NCBI RefSeq assembly: GCF_958298935.1
Contig: NC_084932.1
Span: 4,319,501-4,383,500 of the forward strand
Direction: 5' to 3'
Length of the DNA: 64,000 bases
Source of the DNA: Phragmites australis
Taxonomy: Eukaryota; Streptophyta; Magnoliopsida; Poales; Poaceae
The position numbers and the translations under genes are program-made. Shown here in pieces: positions 31,631-42,164 of this stretch (position 1 is the first letter of the stretch; the number at the start of each line of letters is the position of its first letter). The notes beneath the pieces were generated by a model. That model saw only the letters and a list, made by a program, of their open reading frames with translations, had not been told where the DNA came from and did no database searches.

Positions 31631-33256
31631 GATCATGGGCTTAGGGTCTATCGTGTTCAGCTGCAAAAACGGCATCCAATGGCTATTGCAGGAGGTCTAC
31701 TACATTCCCCAACTTTGCAGCAATATCATTAGCCTTGGACAGCTCACTGAAGTTAGACACAAGGTGATCATTAAGCTGGACATTTATATGTCTATGATGA
31801 AAGACCTACACGTTTGCTGATGAAGGTGAAGCGAACTCCAAATCGCCTCTATAAGATCGAGCTCCATCTAGCGATGCCGGTGTGTCTCTTAGCAAGCCTT
31901 GAGGATTTGGCGTGCCTCTGGCATGCGAGGCTCGGCCATGTCAATTTCGCTACCATGAAGCAACTCATTGACAAGGAGATGGCTGCAGGAGTGCCACCGA
32001 TCACACACTCGAACCAGTTGTGTCAAGGGTGTTTGGTGGCAAAGCAGACAAGACAACCGTTCCCAGCGACAGCAAATTACAGAGTTAAGGAACCGCTCGA
32101 GCTGCTACATTCTGACCTGTGTGGTCAGATTACACCTTCGACTCTTGCCTCCAATAGTTATTTCATGTTAATTGTTGATGACTTTACTCGGTGAATGTGG
32201 ATGTATATGGTCAAGTCAAAGGACTAGACTTGGTCAATGTTCAGAAGATTCAAGTTGCAGGTCGAGAACACAAGCGGGCAGCATGTTAAGACGTTGAGGA
32301 CTGATCGTAGTGGGGAATTCCTCTCTGCTGAGTTCACCCGATTGTGTGAGGAGGCTGGGATCGCGTGGCATCTCACCACACTGTACACACCACAGCAAAA
32401 CGACATGGTAGAGCGGAGGAACATGACAGTGATGGCGATGGCAAGGTCTCTTCTCAAGAGCATGAATGTGCCTGGAAGATTTTGGGGAGAGGTGGTGTGG
32501 CGTGCGATGTATCTGCTGAACCATTTGCCAAGGAAGGCGTTGGATGATCGCACTCCATTCGAGGCCTGGAACCGAAGAAAGCTGCCTCTAGCACACCTTC
32601 GTGTGTTTGGCTGCACGGTGCACATGAAGGTGATGACACCACACTTGAAGAAGCTCGACGACCGAAGCCAGCTAATGGTGTATCTTGGCGTCGAGGACGG
32701 CTGTAAGGCCCACCGTCTCTTTGATCCACAGCACGGGAAAATTCATGTAAGTCATGATGTTAAATTTGATGAAAGTATGGAGTGGAGCTGGTGTACTGGT
32801 GCAAGCGGCGGGGAGCCATCTGATTTCACCGTTGAGGAGGCGTTTAGCACTGAATCGGTGGTAGGCGGCTCTGTGCCACTCACGGGTGGTTCGACAGGTG
32901 TGCCAATGCCCGCGGCACATGTTGACCCAGTTCCTTCAATGACTTCGCTGGTCGGCGATGTGACACCGGAAGGGCCAGCAACCAGGACACGTGTTGTGGC
33001 ATGCACGATAGCAACCTCCCCGACAACACCCACCACTATGTTGATGATGCCAGCTCTTGAATTGCTGGCGGTTGATCTGGCCACACCATTGCCGAGTGGG
33101 AGCAACAACACAGATGAAGGTCATGTTCGTTACAGGCACATCGACGACATCATGAGAGATTCTCCAAGGGTGGATCTCGATGAGGACGTGGAAGAAGAGG
33201 CCATGCTTGTGGAGACGGAGGAGTCTTCCTCCTACCGCAAGGCTGCTGGACAGTAG
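31631..33256 (+). pseudogene. Copia-2 integrase
   Basis: After a TAG at 31629 the text continues through IPQLCSNIISLGQL and the pre-integrase LWHARLGHVNFATMKQL and CQGCLVAKQTRQPF (31915-32065). The core shows HSDLCGQI, then a stop at 32192 and another at 32224. LRTDRSGEF and TPQQNDMVERRN complete the D,D-35-E core in the 32237-33256 frame. The end of that frame is a Thr/Pro/Val-rich variable linker leading to RT. Confidence 0.9.
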
Positions 33257-34760
33257 GTCTGGGAGGACGCCATGGCTAAGGATATCGAGTCCATAGAGAA
33301 GAATGACACATGGACTCTCACAGCGCTGCCGACTGGACATAAGACGGTTGGACTCAAATGGGTTTAAAAACTGAAGAAGAACACAGAAGGAGACATGATC
33401 AAGCACAAGGCGAGGCTGGTCGCGAAAGGATATGTGCAACGGCAAGGAATCGATTTTGAAGAAGTGTTTATGCCGGTGGCTAGGCTGGACATCGTGCGCA
33501 TTATCCTTGCTGTTGCAGCCAATTGAGGTTGGCAGGTTCATCACCTGGATGTCAAGTCGGCATTCTTGAATGGTGAGCTCGAAGAGGAAGTATACATGGC
33601 CCAGCCGGAGGGATTTGCAGTGAAGAAAAAGAGCATCTAGTGCTCAAACTCAGCAAAGCATTGTGTAGACTTCGGCAGGTACCATGGGCATGGAATATAC
33701 GGCTTGACACGAGCTTGAAATGGCTTGGTTTCAGCAGATGTTCACAAGAGTAGGCCATATACACAAGAGGATCAGGTCTTGCAAGTGTGATAATTGGAGT
33801 ATATGTTGATGATCTTACTGTGACAGGAGAAAGTTCAGAAGAGACCATGGATTCAAGCAGCAGATGATGAGTGAGTTCGAGATGACCGATCTCGAATTGC
33901 TCAATTATTATCTCGGGATTGAGGTAGCGCAAGAAGATGGGCGAATTACAATCAAGCAAACAACGTATGCAAAGAAGGTCCTTGGTCAATTCGGTATGTT
34001 AGATTGCAATTCCACAAAATTTCCCATGGAACAAAGGGCGTAGCTGCACAAGGATCCAGACGGACAGCCAGTTGATGCAACTGAGTATCATTGCATCATT
34101 TTTTGCCTATGGTATTTGCTCCATACAAGACTTGACCTTTCATTTGTTATCGGGGTGGCAAGCAGATTCATGGAGAAGGCCATGGTGATGCATTGCAAGG
34201 CAGCGAAGTAGATTCTTCGGTATTTGAAGGGCACCGTTCATTATGGGCTTGTGTATACCAGAGGAGGAAAAGAAGAAGAAATCACCAAGTACACTGATAG
34301 TGATCTGGAAGGTGACATGGATGACATGAAGAGTACTGGAGGTATGGCTTTTTATATCAATGATAGCATGTGTCATGGAACTCGCAGAAGTAGAAAACGA
34401 TGGCTTTATCTTCGTGCGAGGCTGAATCCATGGCAGCAATAACAGCAGCATGCCAAGCTTTGTAGCTTAGAAGTCTGTTGGGGAAGCTAACACGAGAAGA
34501 GTCCAAAGCAATCAAACTCTTTGTCGATAATAAATCGACAATTTCTTTGATGAAGAATCAAGTGTTCCACGGTGTGCAGCAAACACATTAACACCAAATT
34601 TCATTTCATCTGTGAGTGTGTTGAAGGAGGCCAGATTGAGGTTGAATTCATTCGCACGGAGGTGCATCGAGTAGACGCTCTGACGAAGGCATTACCGGTA
34701 GTGAAGCTGGCGGTCATGTGGCATCTACTGGGAGTTCGTGATCTTGGCCCACGTCAGGAT
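33257..34760 (+). pseudogene. Copia-2 reverse transcriptase and RNase H
   Basis: WEDAMAKDIESIEKNDTWTL at 33259 opens the RT domain, followed by [20 protein letters not shown] and [20 protein letters not shown]. The YVDD catalytic box is intact at about 33800 (GVYVDDLTV) but in another frame. RNase H text KYTDSDLEGDMDDMKSTGGM lies at 34286 and the C-terminal VDALTKALPVVK at 34670. At least four stops/frameshifts exist (33255, 33366, 33524, 33639 and others). Confidence 0.88.
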
Positions 34761-34770
34761 TAAGGGGGAG
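34761..34770 (+). other. Copia-2 polypurine tract
   Basis: AAGGGGGAG lies immediately 5' of the 3' LTR start (TGTTGG at 34773). This is the expected primer for plus-strand synthesis. Confidence 0.85.
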
Positions 34771-34772
34771 TA

Positions 34773-34984
34773 TGTTGGATTTAATCCTAGCGTGGGCATC
34801 AGAGATTCGAATCACATGGAAGCATGGAATTCGTATACAGCTCGTATACAGCAAGGGTGTCGTTCGTATGTGTGCAGGACTATGGTTCGTACGGTGTGTA
34901 CGAGTTTAGTTAAGAGTTAATAGAGTCAGAAATTTCATCCCAAAAAAACTTGCGATTTGTTTCTATTCCTTTGTTGTTTTCGTC
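34773..34984 (+). repeat. Copia-2 3' LTR, left part
   Basis: About 95% identical by eye to the first 210 bp of the 5' LTR. It stops at TTGTTTTCGTC, where the nested insertion begins. Confidence 0.9.
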
Positions 34985-37603
34985 TAGACCCGTCCACAAC
35001 GACCCGTCCTCCCTGCACAACTATAAACCCACCCCCAACCTCACTACCCCCTCTCTGTTGCTTTCCACTCGCTCCTCACCAACGCCCGAGCCGCCATTGC
35101 CGCCCTGAAGCTCCGCCGCATGTTGACCGCCATAGCCGAGCCCTCCCTGGTGCTTGTGAGGACGTCATCGGCTTCGCAGGAGCACGAGGAACCTTCCCCG
35201 CTGCACCTTGACGTAGTTCCATCACCGCAAGCCATCCTTCACTGAGCTCTGGTGGGCATTGCCACTACACACCATTGTTAGAGTTCGCAATTACGCCCCG
35301 AAGCCTGCTAACGTTCTCTTCGACATCGCAGGACCTCTAGTAGGCTTTCCCGACTCTCGGCTCCCTCTCCTTGCCGCTGGAACTACCTTCCTGTCAATTT
35401 CCGATCATCGCCGCCCGCTCCTTTCCATCGATGACCACTGTCGAGATGCCTCTAATCGTCATGAAGCCCTCGGTGAGATTCACCATCGCCTTCTCATTCT
35501 TTTGCGTCATTCCCCGTCATGTTTGGTGCCCTGTTGCGCGTGCGCGCGCATCGCCGCCACAACCGCCACCAACCACCATCTCCCTCCCCAATCACCCTAG
35601 CCGTCTGATATGTAGCGTGCGGCCATGATTAGATCCGAGATGTACCCCTTCGCGAGCCAATAGGAAGCCACCACGTGTGCGCATAATACCAATCAGATGG
35701 TGTAGTCCCGTCAACGCCACGTGTCGACGTGTCGGCCGCGTCAACCACCTAAGCTGAGTCAGTAGTCCCAGTTAGCGATGAAGTCAGCATTGCGCAATAA
35801 TTAGGATTTTATAATTAAAATTAACTTGTTAATCCTTTTAATTACATAAATTCGCATTTAATTCCCTAAACTTTTCTATTTTCACAAAAGGGACCCTGTT
35901 AGTACTATTATTTTACATTTAGCCCCCTAAAGTTTTATAGATTTACATATAGGTCCCTAAAATTTTACAAATAAGCCCCCTAGACTTTTCTGTTTTACCA
36001 AATAGTCCCTGCTATTTTACAAAAAAACCCCTGTAACTTCAAACCTTTATAACTTTTTCATACGAGCTCCGTTTTAGGCGATTCTTGCGCTCACGCGATC
36101 GTAGTAACGAGTACGTTTCCGCTAGTAGGCTTTGTATAGTGCTCTGCTACTATTTAGTGTACTATTCTTAGATGTTTGTACTTGCTTGTTTCTAGTGTTC
36201 GCGAATGCAATAGGAGACAAGCAGTTCGTGAACCTGTAGGACCAGACTTTTGAAGAGTTTGAGCAACCCACTGTTGAAGGCAAGTGTCCTTGATCACATT
36301 AAACCTATTGTAGGAAAGTGTGTCTTTTACTTTTAGTTGCATGCTTATCAATATGAATCCCATTGCTAGGGTTTACTAGATACTTTCATGATTATCCTTG
36401 TCACTTGTGTTATAGTTTGGGTATCAAGGGTAGAAATGCTTAGTCATGTTGTCAAGTCGGGTGGTTTAAATGTCAATTTGTTAAATGGTTTATGCAACAT
36501 GAACTGGTTTGGGTAATCTTTTGAAGCAATATGGATCATATGGATATAGACAGGTTGGTTTGGTTGGTATGGCTGTTGTGTGCGCATTGGGTGATGTGCG
36601 AGTACATGCTTTAGATCCTAAGGACCAGTTCAAGGACATGTAACCCTGCACAAAAGCGCAACCACGAGGCTTATATGGGTACGGCCTGGCCAATTAATTA
36701 GATGTCCTCCTTATTCTATGCGCACCAGTTGGCTGTTGAGTGGCACAAGAGGGGGTATCTATAGTGGATGGAATCCCTGTTAGCGATGAAACCTTAGTTG
36801 GTGTACACAGATTTAGAGGCGCTTTGTAAAGGCCTTGTAGTGAGACTCTGACTCTACACCTCGGATGTGTGAAGCAACACAGGAATCATGACTCTTGGTT
36901 AAAGTGTGTAACCTCTGCAGAGTGTAAAACTGATATATCAGTCGTACTCACGGTCAAGAGCGGGTTTGGAATTCTTCATGATTAGAGGAGGATCTTGGAT
37001 GGTTGATTTTGGTAATCGGGTGGTGGTAACTTGATGAATCGGTAGCCGAATATGGAATATCTGATGAGTTTTGTAGTCGGATGGAATCCGATGAACTGTT
37101 TCTCTTAATGTTGGTATCATCACACATAGTAATTAGGCCTGCTATGTCTTTTTGAGTTCTAGATTATGATGGCATAGATGCAGTAAACCTGAGTCAACCC
37201 TTTCTAGTCTTGAGCCCTCATGTCATACCTTTTCATACTTGCTTAGTACTCTATGTACTCACGCTTACTTTCTCCCAACCACTTGTTGCTACTCAGAAGG
37301 TGAAGACTTCGAGGATCTTCCGGATGATGGAGCTGAGTTCTAAGAGGAGGAAGACTTCAACCCAGAGATGATGTTCTAGGCTGGCACTCCCCCGGACAAC
37401 GCCTGTGGATTGATGGAAGACCCGCTACCGTTGGTTTATCTTAGTGTTTTTTTTAAGACCTATGGGTCCTTTTGTATTGAACCTTATCGTTATGTAATGG
37501 CATTGTAATGATTTCACTTATGACGTCACCGCATGTATGAAAATTTGATCCTGGTATACATGTGGAATGCATCTGGTTTGCTCTTTTGAAACCGGATGTG
37601 ACA
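34985..37603. mobile_element. Nested insertion in the Copia-2 3' LTR, probable gypsy LTR remnant
   Basis: About 2.6 kb without coding domains. The middle (35790-36120) alternates GGTCCCTAAA/GCCCCCTAAA-type words in AT-rich DNA. It is followed by GTAACTTCAAACCTTTATAAC and a GATCGTAGTAACGAGTACG segment, features I associate with long LTRs of plant gypsy (Tekay/Del-type) elements. The right end reads ACCGGATGTGACA just before the LTR resumes. The left end has no clean TG terminus and no target-site duplication, and 150 bp of host LTR are missing, so the insert was probably trimmed by a deletion. Confidence 0.5.
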
Positions 37604-37677
37604 GAACTCATCATTCGCGTGGTCGAGGAACTTGAGCTGGTCGTGCGTGTGATCATTATGGGTGTCTGAATTCAACC
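37604..37677 (+). repeat. Copia-2 3' LTR, right part
   Basis: GAACTCATCATTCGCGTGGT through GTGTCTGAATTCAACC matches the last 75 bp of the 5' LTR. The terminal A is now C. Confidence 0.9.
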
Positions 37678-37790
37678 TGGTTGTCACGCTCTCCATTTTC
37701 TCTGTGGAAATTAGGCTACTAGTCACTATGGAAGTCATCTTGACTGGTTATATGGATACGAATTCGACTGAAGAAGAAAACTGTTTGACT
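37678..37790 (+). promoter_or_regulatory. Receptor-kinase upstream module, copy A (right half)
   Basis: It continues copy A after the Copia target-site duplication: CTCTCCATTTTCTCTGTGGAAATT, GTCATCTTGACTGGTTATATGGATA and ACTGAAGAAGAAAAC. The last word recurs at 38820, where RLK-2 begins. Confidence 0.75.
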
Positions 37791-37939
37791 CTACAAAACT
37801 GTTATTTTGAAGGGCACAAAACTAGAATTAGAGTGGCAGTTGCGATAGCTTTTTGGGATTGGATGGTTGGCAACCATGCCTATAGATGAAATGTTCAAGG
37901 CTGTAAGCATCTAGTAACTTATACATCAGAGAACTCACT

Positions 37940-38290
37940 ATCTTGAAAGCTGCTTACCTGATGCTCTGCTGCATTGCTTGAGAAGTCAAGCTTGCTGCCA
38001 CTCTGTATGATAACCTATGGCATCACAGCACTTTCTTGAAAACTGCTTAAAAAATATCGTAATTTCTGGGAGGGTGCCATGTTATCCCTTAAAAAGTAGG
38101 ACAGCTTGTGGAATGATTCAACAAACCATTCATGAAAGTCTTTAGATCAGTCAAGCCCACTGGTGGCTGGCGTTTTCAGCTAAATGGTAATGTGGCAAGT
38201 CTCTCTCATTCTCCATTGTCTTGGTGCAAATTGGGTCAGGTGGGAAGCCGCTTTTGACTGGTTTTACCGTATGGAGAATGATTCCACTGA
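37940..38290 (+). promoter_or_regulatory. Receptor-kinase upstream module, copy B
   Basis: A more diverged copy: GCTCTGCTGCATTGCTTGA, AAGTCAAGC, CACTGGTGGCTGGCGTTTTCA, TCTCCATTGTCTTGGTGCAAATTGGGT and CTTTTGACTGGTTTTA occur in the same order as in copies C and D. It lies directly 5' of copy C, so copies A, B and C are tandem. Confidence 0.65.
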
Positions 38291-38388
38291 CTGATCATTA
38301 GCAATTAAATATTAAGTTGTATTAGTGCAATTAAATAGTTTATTATACTACATCTATGAATTCTAATGTGGGTTAGAATAGAATTTGC

Positions 38389-38840
38389 TCGGTATTAACA
38401 TTGGTGATGGGTGTGAATACATGTGTCAGTTCAGGAGAAAATATATATATAGTGGGACAAATCCTTACACTCTCACCTTTCAAGAATATCAGAGGGCATC
38501 AAGGCACTATCTTCTCTACAACTGCTTGATTGCTACTCTGCTCTGCTGCGTCCATGGATAGTCAAGATAGACGCCAATATCTTTAGTATCTTGTCAATAA
38601 CTATTGTGTTTTTTGGGGCAGCATCATGTTTTCAGATCATCATCATCTAATTAATCAGAATAGCTCGTGGAATTAAAGTTGGTCAGTCAAGTCTACTCAT
38701 GGATGGCGCTTTCATCTTTGGCGATAGTGTGTAAAGGCAACAGCTTTCTCCATTTTCTTCATGGTAATTGGGTTGATCACTTCGGAAGCCGTCTTTGACT
38801 GGTTTTATGGATAGGATTCTACTGAAGAAGAAAACACTTT
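38389..38840 (+). promoter_or_regulatory. Receptor-kinase upstream module, copy C, fused to RLK-2
   Basis: It runs from CTCGGTATTAACATTGGTGA to GAAGAAGAAAACA. It contains TACACTCTCACCTTTCAAGA, CTTGTCAATAACTATTGTGTT, TGGATGGCGCTTTCATCTTTGGCGATAG and TTGACTGGTTTTATGGATA. Immediately after it the LRR coding text CTTTCCAGTCAACTCCAGTA begins. Confidence 0.8.
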
Positions 38841-40619
38841 CCAGTCAACTCCAGTATCTAGTCCTCCTGGGACGAAATCAGCTGTCAGGAGATTTTCCTT
38901 CTGGTATAGCAAACCTTCGCAACCTGATCCATGTGTCATTGGTTAAGAATCAATTTACTGGTGTGTTTCCAGAATGGCTTGGAACTATAAAAAATCTGCA
39001 AGAAGTATCACTAGCCAGCAATTTCTTTACAGGGGTCAATTACTTTGGGTGACTGTGAAAGTTTACAAGTTATCGAGCTGGGCCATAACGCTTTCAATGG
39101 AAGCACCCCACATCGTTAGGCAATATAACTAGCCTACAAGTTCTCAATTTGTCTCACAATAACTTGACCGGATCAATACTAGTGTCTCTTGGCAGCCTAC
39201 AACTTCTTGAGCAACTAGATTTGTCATTCAACCACCTAAATGGTGAGGTCCCAACAAAAGGAATATTTGAGAATGCAACTGCCGTGCAGATTGATGGAAA
39301 CCAGGGGCTTTGTGGTGGGGCTGTGGAGTTACAGTTACTCTCTCGTTCTGTCACGCCTTTGAATTCCAGAAGGCACAAGCGTTCCACATTGCAAAAAGTG
39401 GTGATCCCATTAGCCAGCATTGTGGCACTTGCTATAGTAGTATCTGTAATGTTGCTCTGGAGGGGCAAACAAAAGAGAAAACCTATATTAATTTCAGTCC
39501 TCATCTGGTAGCAACTTTTTGAAAGTTTCTTATTACAATGATCTTGCTAGAGCAACAGAGGGGTTTTCCGCATCCAATTTAATTGGTAGAGGAAGATATT
39601 CTTCCGTATATCAAGGAAAAATGTTCCAAGACAGAATTGTGGTTGCAATCAAAGTTTTCAGCTTAGAAACAACGGGAGCACAAAAGAGCTTCATTGCAGA
39701 ATGTAATGCTCTGAGAAATATGCGACATCGAAACCTAGTTCCGATCCTAACTGCGTGCTCAAGTATTGATTATAAGGGGAATGATTTCAAAGCCTTAGTC
39801 TATGAGTTCATGCCGCGAGGTGACCTGCATGCACTGCTGTACTCAACTCAAGATGATGCGAACACTTCAACTCCGAGCTGCATTACACTGGCACAAAGGT
39901 TAAGCATTGTGGTGGATGTTGCAGATGCATTGGAATACCTCCACCATAACAACCAAGGAACTATTGTTCATTGCGATCTGAAGCCAGGCAACATTCTTTT
40001 GAATGACAACATGACGGCACATGTTGGAGACTTTGGTCTTGCAAGGTTCAAAGTTGATTCTACAGCAGCATCTTCCAGTGATTCGATCTCAACTTCTTCA
40101 GTTGCTATAAAGGGAACTATTGGATATGTTGCCCCAGGTATTCTAATTTTCGTAATGCGTTGTGGTTCCTCTACTAAACTTTGGACTAAAACTTTCTTGT
40201 ATATGTTATCCACAGAATGTGCAGCAGGTGGTGGAGTTTCAAGTGCTGGGGATGTTTACAGCTTTGGGATTTGTCTACTTGAAGTATTTTTGCGGAAGAG
40301 GCCAACTGACGATATGTTCAAGGACGGGCTGAACATTGCAAGATTCGTTGAGATGAACTTCCCGGACAGGATATCACAGATTGTAGATCCTGAAATACTA
40401 GAAGAGGAGCATGCATTATTGCAACAAACACCTGCAGCCATGAAGGAGAAAAGCTTGGAGTGTTTACTTTCAGTGCTAAATATTGGACTTCGCTGTGCTA
40501 ATCCATCCCCGAATGAGCGCATGGGCATGCGAGAAGTGGCTGCAAGGCTGCACGGAATCAAGGAGGCATATCTGAGGGGAAATATAGGTAATAGACTAGC
40601 TATTTCATTTATAATTTGA
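38795..40619 (+). pseudogene. RLK-2: truncated receptor-kinase pseudogene with intact kinase-like frame
   Basis: The signal peptide, LRRNT and first ~12 LRRs are missing. LRR text starts at about 38838, equivalent to RLK-1 12476. A second deletion of about 300 bp (RLK-1 12672-12971) is near 39040. Frameshifts follow near 39103 and 39485-39525. The frame 39149-39511 has the last LRRs and membrane span. The frame 39519-40619 keeps a full kinase: GRGRYSSVYQG, VAIK, HCDLKPGN, DFG, then a 78-bp intron (40138-40215) at the APE codon. Kinase sequence is nearly identical to RLK-1. The terminal TAA of RLK-1 reads ATA here, so the frame runs on to a later stop. No complete receptor can be made; a cytosolic kinase-only product is conceivable. 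Confidence 0.9.
40138..40215 (+). other. RLK-2 intron (78 bp, 3n, no stop)
   Basis: Donor CCCCAG/GTATTC, acceptor TATCCACAG/AATGTG. The length is divisible by three and contains no in-frame stop, so spliced and unspliced forms share one frame. Confidence 0.85.
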
Positions 40620-40659
40620 TATAGCCTGGTTGTAGTTTACATAAGTTATATAACGAAAG

Positions 40660-40915
40660 TGCTGAGAAATGATGGTAAGGCTTGCTCCTCTGCAGACTCC
40701 TCCCGTCAGTAGGGCCAGCAAACTGAGGCTGGCAACCTGAAGCTGCAACACAATGGCTGTGTTTTTTTTTCTGTTTTCTTTATGTTTGGAGTTTCTTACG
40801 ATACCCAATTGTTGCTTTTGGTTACGATTAATAATGAGTTGTTTGCAAGATTTGAGAAGTAAAGAACTTGTTGCGGTGAAGTCGGAGGTGCTATCGCGAG
40901 GGTGGCCTAGTATTG
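40660..40915 (+). other. RLK-2 3' flank (3'UTR-like)
   Basis: CTTGCTCCTCTGCAG/ACTCCTCCC at about 40695 looks like a 3' splice acceptor partnering GTAATAG after the last kinase codons. Downstream text from 40728 is duplicated at 3356-3542 and, diverged, at about 15020-15130. Confidence 0.6.
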
Positions 40916-41400
40916 TTTGATTGTCCTTAGCAAGTCAGTTGTTGTTGTGGGAGCTTAGGGGCTTGGTTTCTGCTTTGAGGTGCCGTTCCGGTTTGCGAAC
41001 GGTCTTTCAATTATATTTTGCATGGTTTCTTCCTCTCAGGATTGAGAGGCCCGGTGTTGTAATTCTATTCTTCTTAAATGATGACACAGCTCCAGCCCTT
41101 GTTTTCTTTAGAAAAAATAACACTTGCTACATGGTATATTGCTCAGACATATGCACGAGAGATATGGAAAGATATGTGAATATTCGTCATAATTCTTGTG
41201 TTTCTCACGCCAGTAGTGCTGGAATATACTATACGTACTTTATCCTCGCTAATAATCTAAGTTAGGTAGGAGGTTCGAACTGAACAAATTGAAGGAGCCG
41301 TAAGTTGGCTGATCGATGGAGACAAAAGAAACACTCTATTGAAGAGTACGAGAAGTTCACTGATTGACTATTGAGTAGTGTAGCAATTTTTTAACATGAA
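40916..41400. other. Intergenic, no recognised gene
   Basis: A 114-codon ORF (40921-41265) has no recognisable motif. Nothing else is supported. Confidence 0.45.
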
Positions 41401-41404
41401 CAAA

Positions 41405-41441
41405 AAGTCTTCGCGGGTCTCTCGACGGCCCGTGAAGACTT
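41405..41441. repeat. Strong hairpin with 13-bp arms
   Basis: AAGTCTTCGCGGG (41405-41417) pairs with CCCGTGAAGACTT (41429-41441) with one G-T type mismatch, around an 11-base loop. Related words (CGTGAGAAAACGCGAAG) follow at about 41510. It may be the subterminal region of a DNA transposon. Confidence 0.75.
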
Positions 41442-41774
41442 CTTGCCACCTTTTCTTCTGGCGAGCCGAAGGCTTTCACCGGCCGGCAGATGGATTTGCA
41501 TCAGCCGTGAGAAAACGCGAAGCACTCATTCGAACCTCCTAAGGTGTCTAACTTCTTCAGCCTACAATGGTCTCCACCCAGCAGTGTAGCGGCCGGCAAA
41601 TATTTTTTTAAGGATCGGAGGCCATTTTAGTACGATTAGAAGAGGTCCAGACGATTGGTCTCATTCTATGAATGGCCTCCGCACTCCTAGTTATACAGAA
41701 AATTCATGCTGATTCATAAACAGTTCATAGAAAATAGTTGGTAAAAGCAATTAATTCCTCTATCTAGAGTGGTC

Positions 41775-41970
41775 TGTTATCTGAAAAGACTATGTCTAAA
41801 AGGATTATGTCTAAAAATACTATATCTGAAAGGTTACATCTGAAAATGCTATGTTTGAAAAAAGGCTATGTCTAAAAAAATGTTATGTCTTAAAAGGTTG
41901 TATCTGAAAACACTACGTCTAAAAAAGCTATGTCTAAAATGTTTATGTCTGGAAAGGTTACAAATGATTC
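41775..41970. repeat. Minisatellite of ~16-18-bp units (CTATGTCTAAAAAG)
   Basis: About ten imperfect units of (C/T)TATGTCT(A/G)AAAA-GG or GTTA(C/T)ATCTGAAAA follow one another. The alternation of TGTCTAAA and ATCTGAAA types suggests a two-unit higher-order period. Confidence 0.85.
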
Positions 41971-42164
41971 AATCGGACAAGCAGTACAAGCAGTTAATTT
42001 TATTAGTAAAGTTGGACGTCTACTATTAACATAAAGTTCATAGTAATATTACAACTAACACACACGATGGCATATACGGTACACTTCCCTACTAACCTAG
42101 CCATGTATCGCCTCTAAACCTAACATGTCTTAAAGAATGTAAACAACCCAATTACAACCGCTAG

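Larger units (their letters stand above)
29912..37677 (+). mobile_element. Copia-2: near-complete Ty1/Copia element with nested insertion
   Basis: It has a 5' LTR (29912-30331), primer-binding site, gag, protease, integrase, RT, RNase H, polypurine tract and 3' LTR (from 34773). The 3' LTR is split by a 2.6-kb insertion (about 34985-37603) and has lost about 150 bp of its middle. A 5-bp target-site duplication TGGTT flanks the element (29907-29911 and 37678-37682). The host DNA on both sides is one receptor-kinase upstream module. Stops and an altered protease site make it non-autonomous. Confidence 0.92.

Noticed and set aside
29912..37677. Copia-2 as an active element
   Set aside because: Protease Asp to Asn, stops in gag, integrase and RT, and a disrupted 3' LTR exclude autonomous activity.
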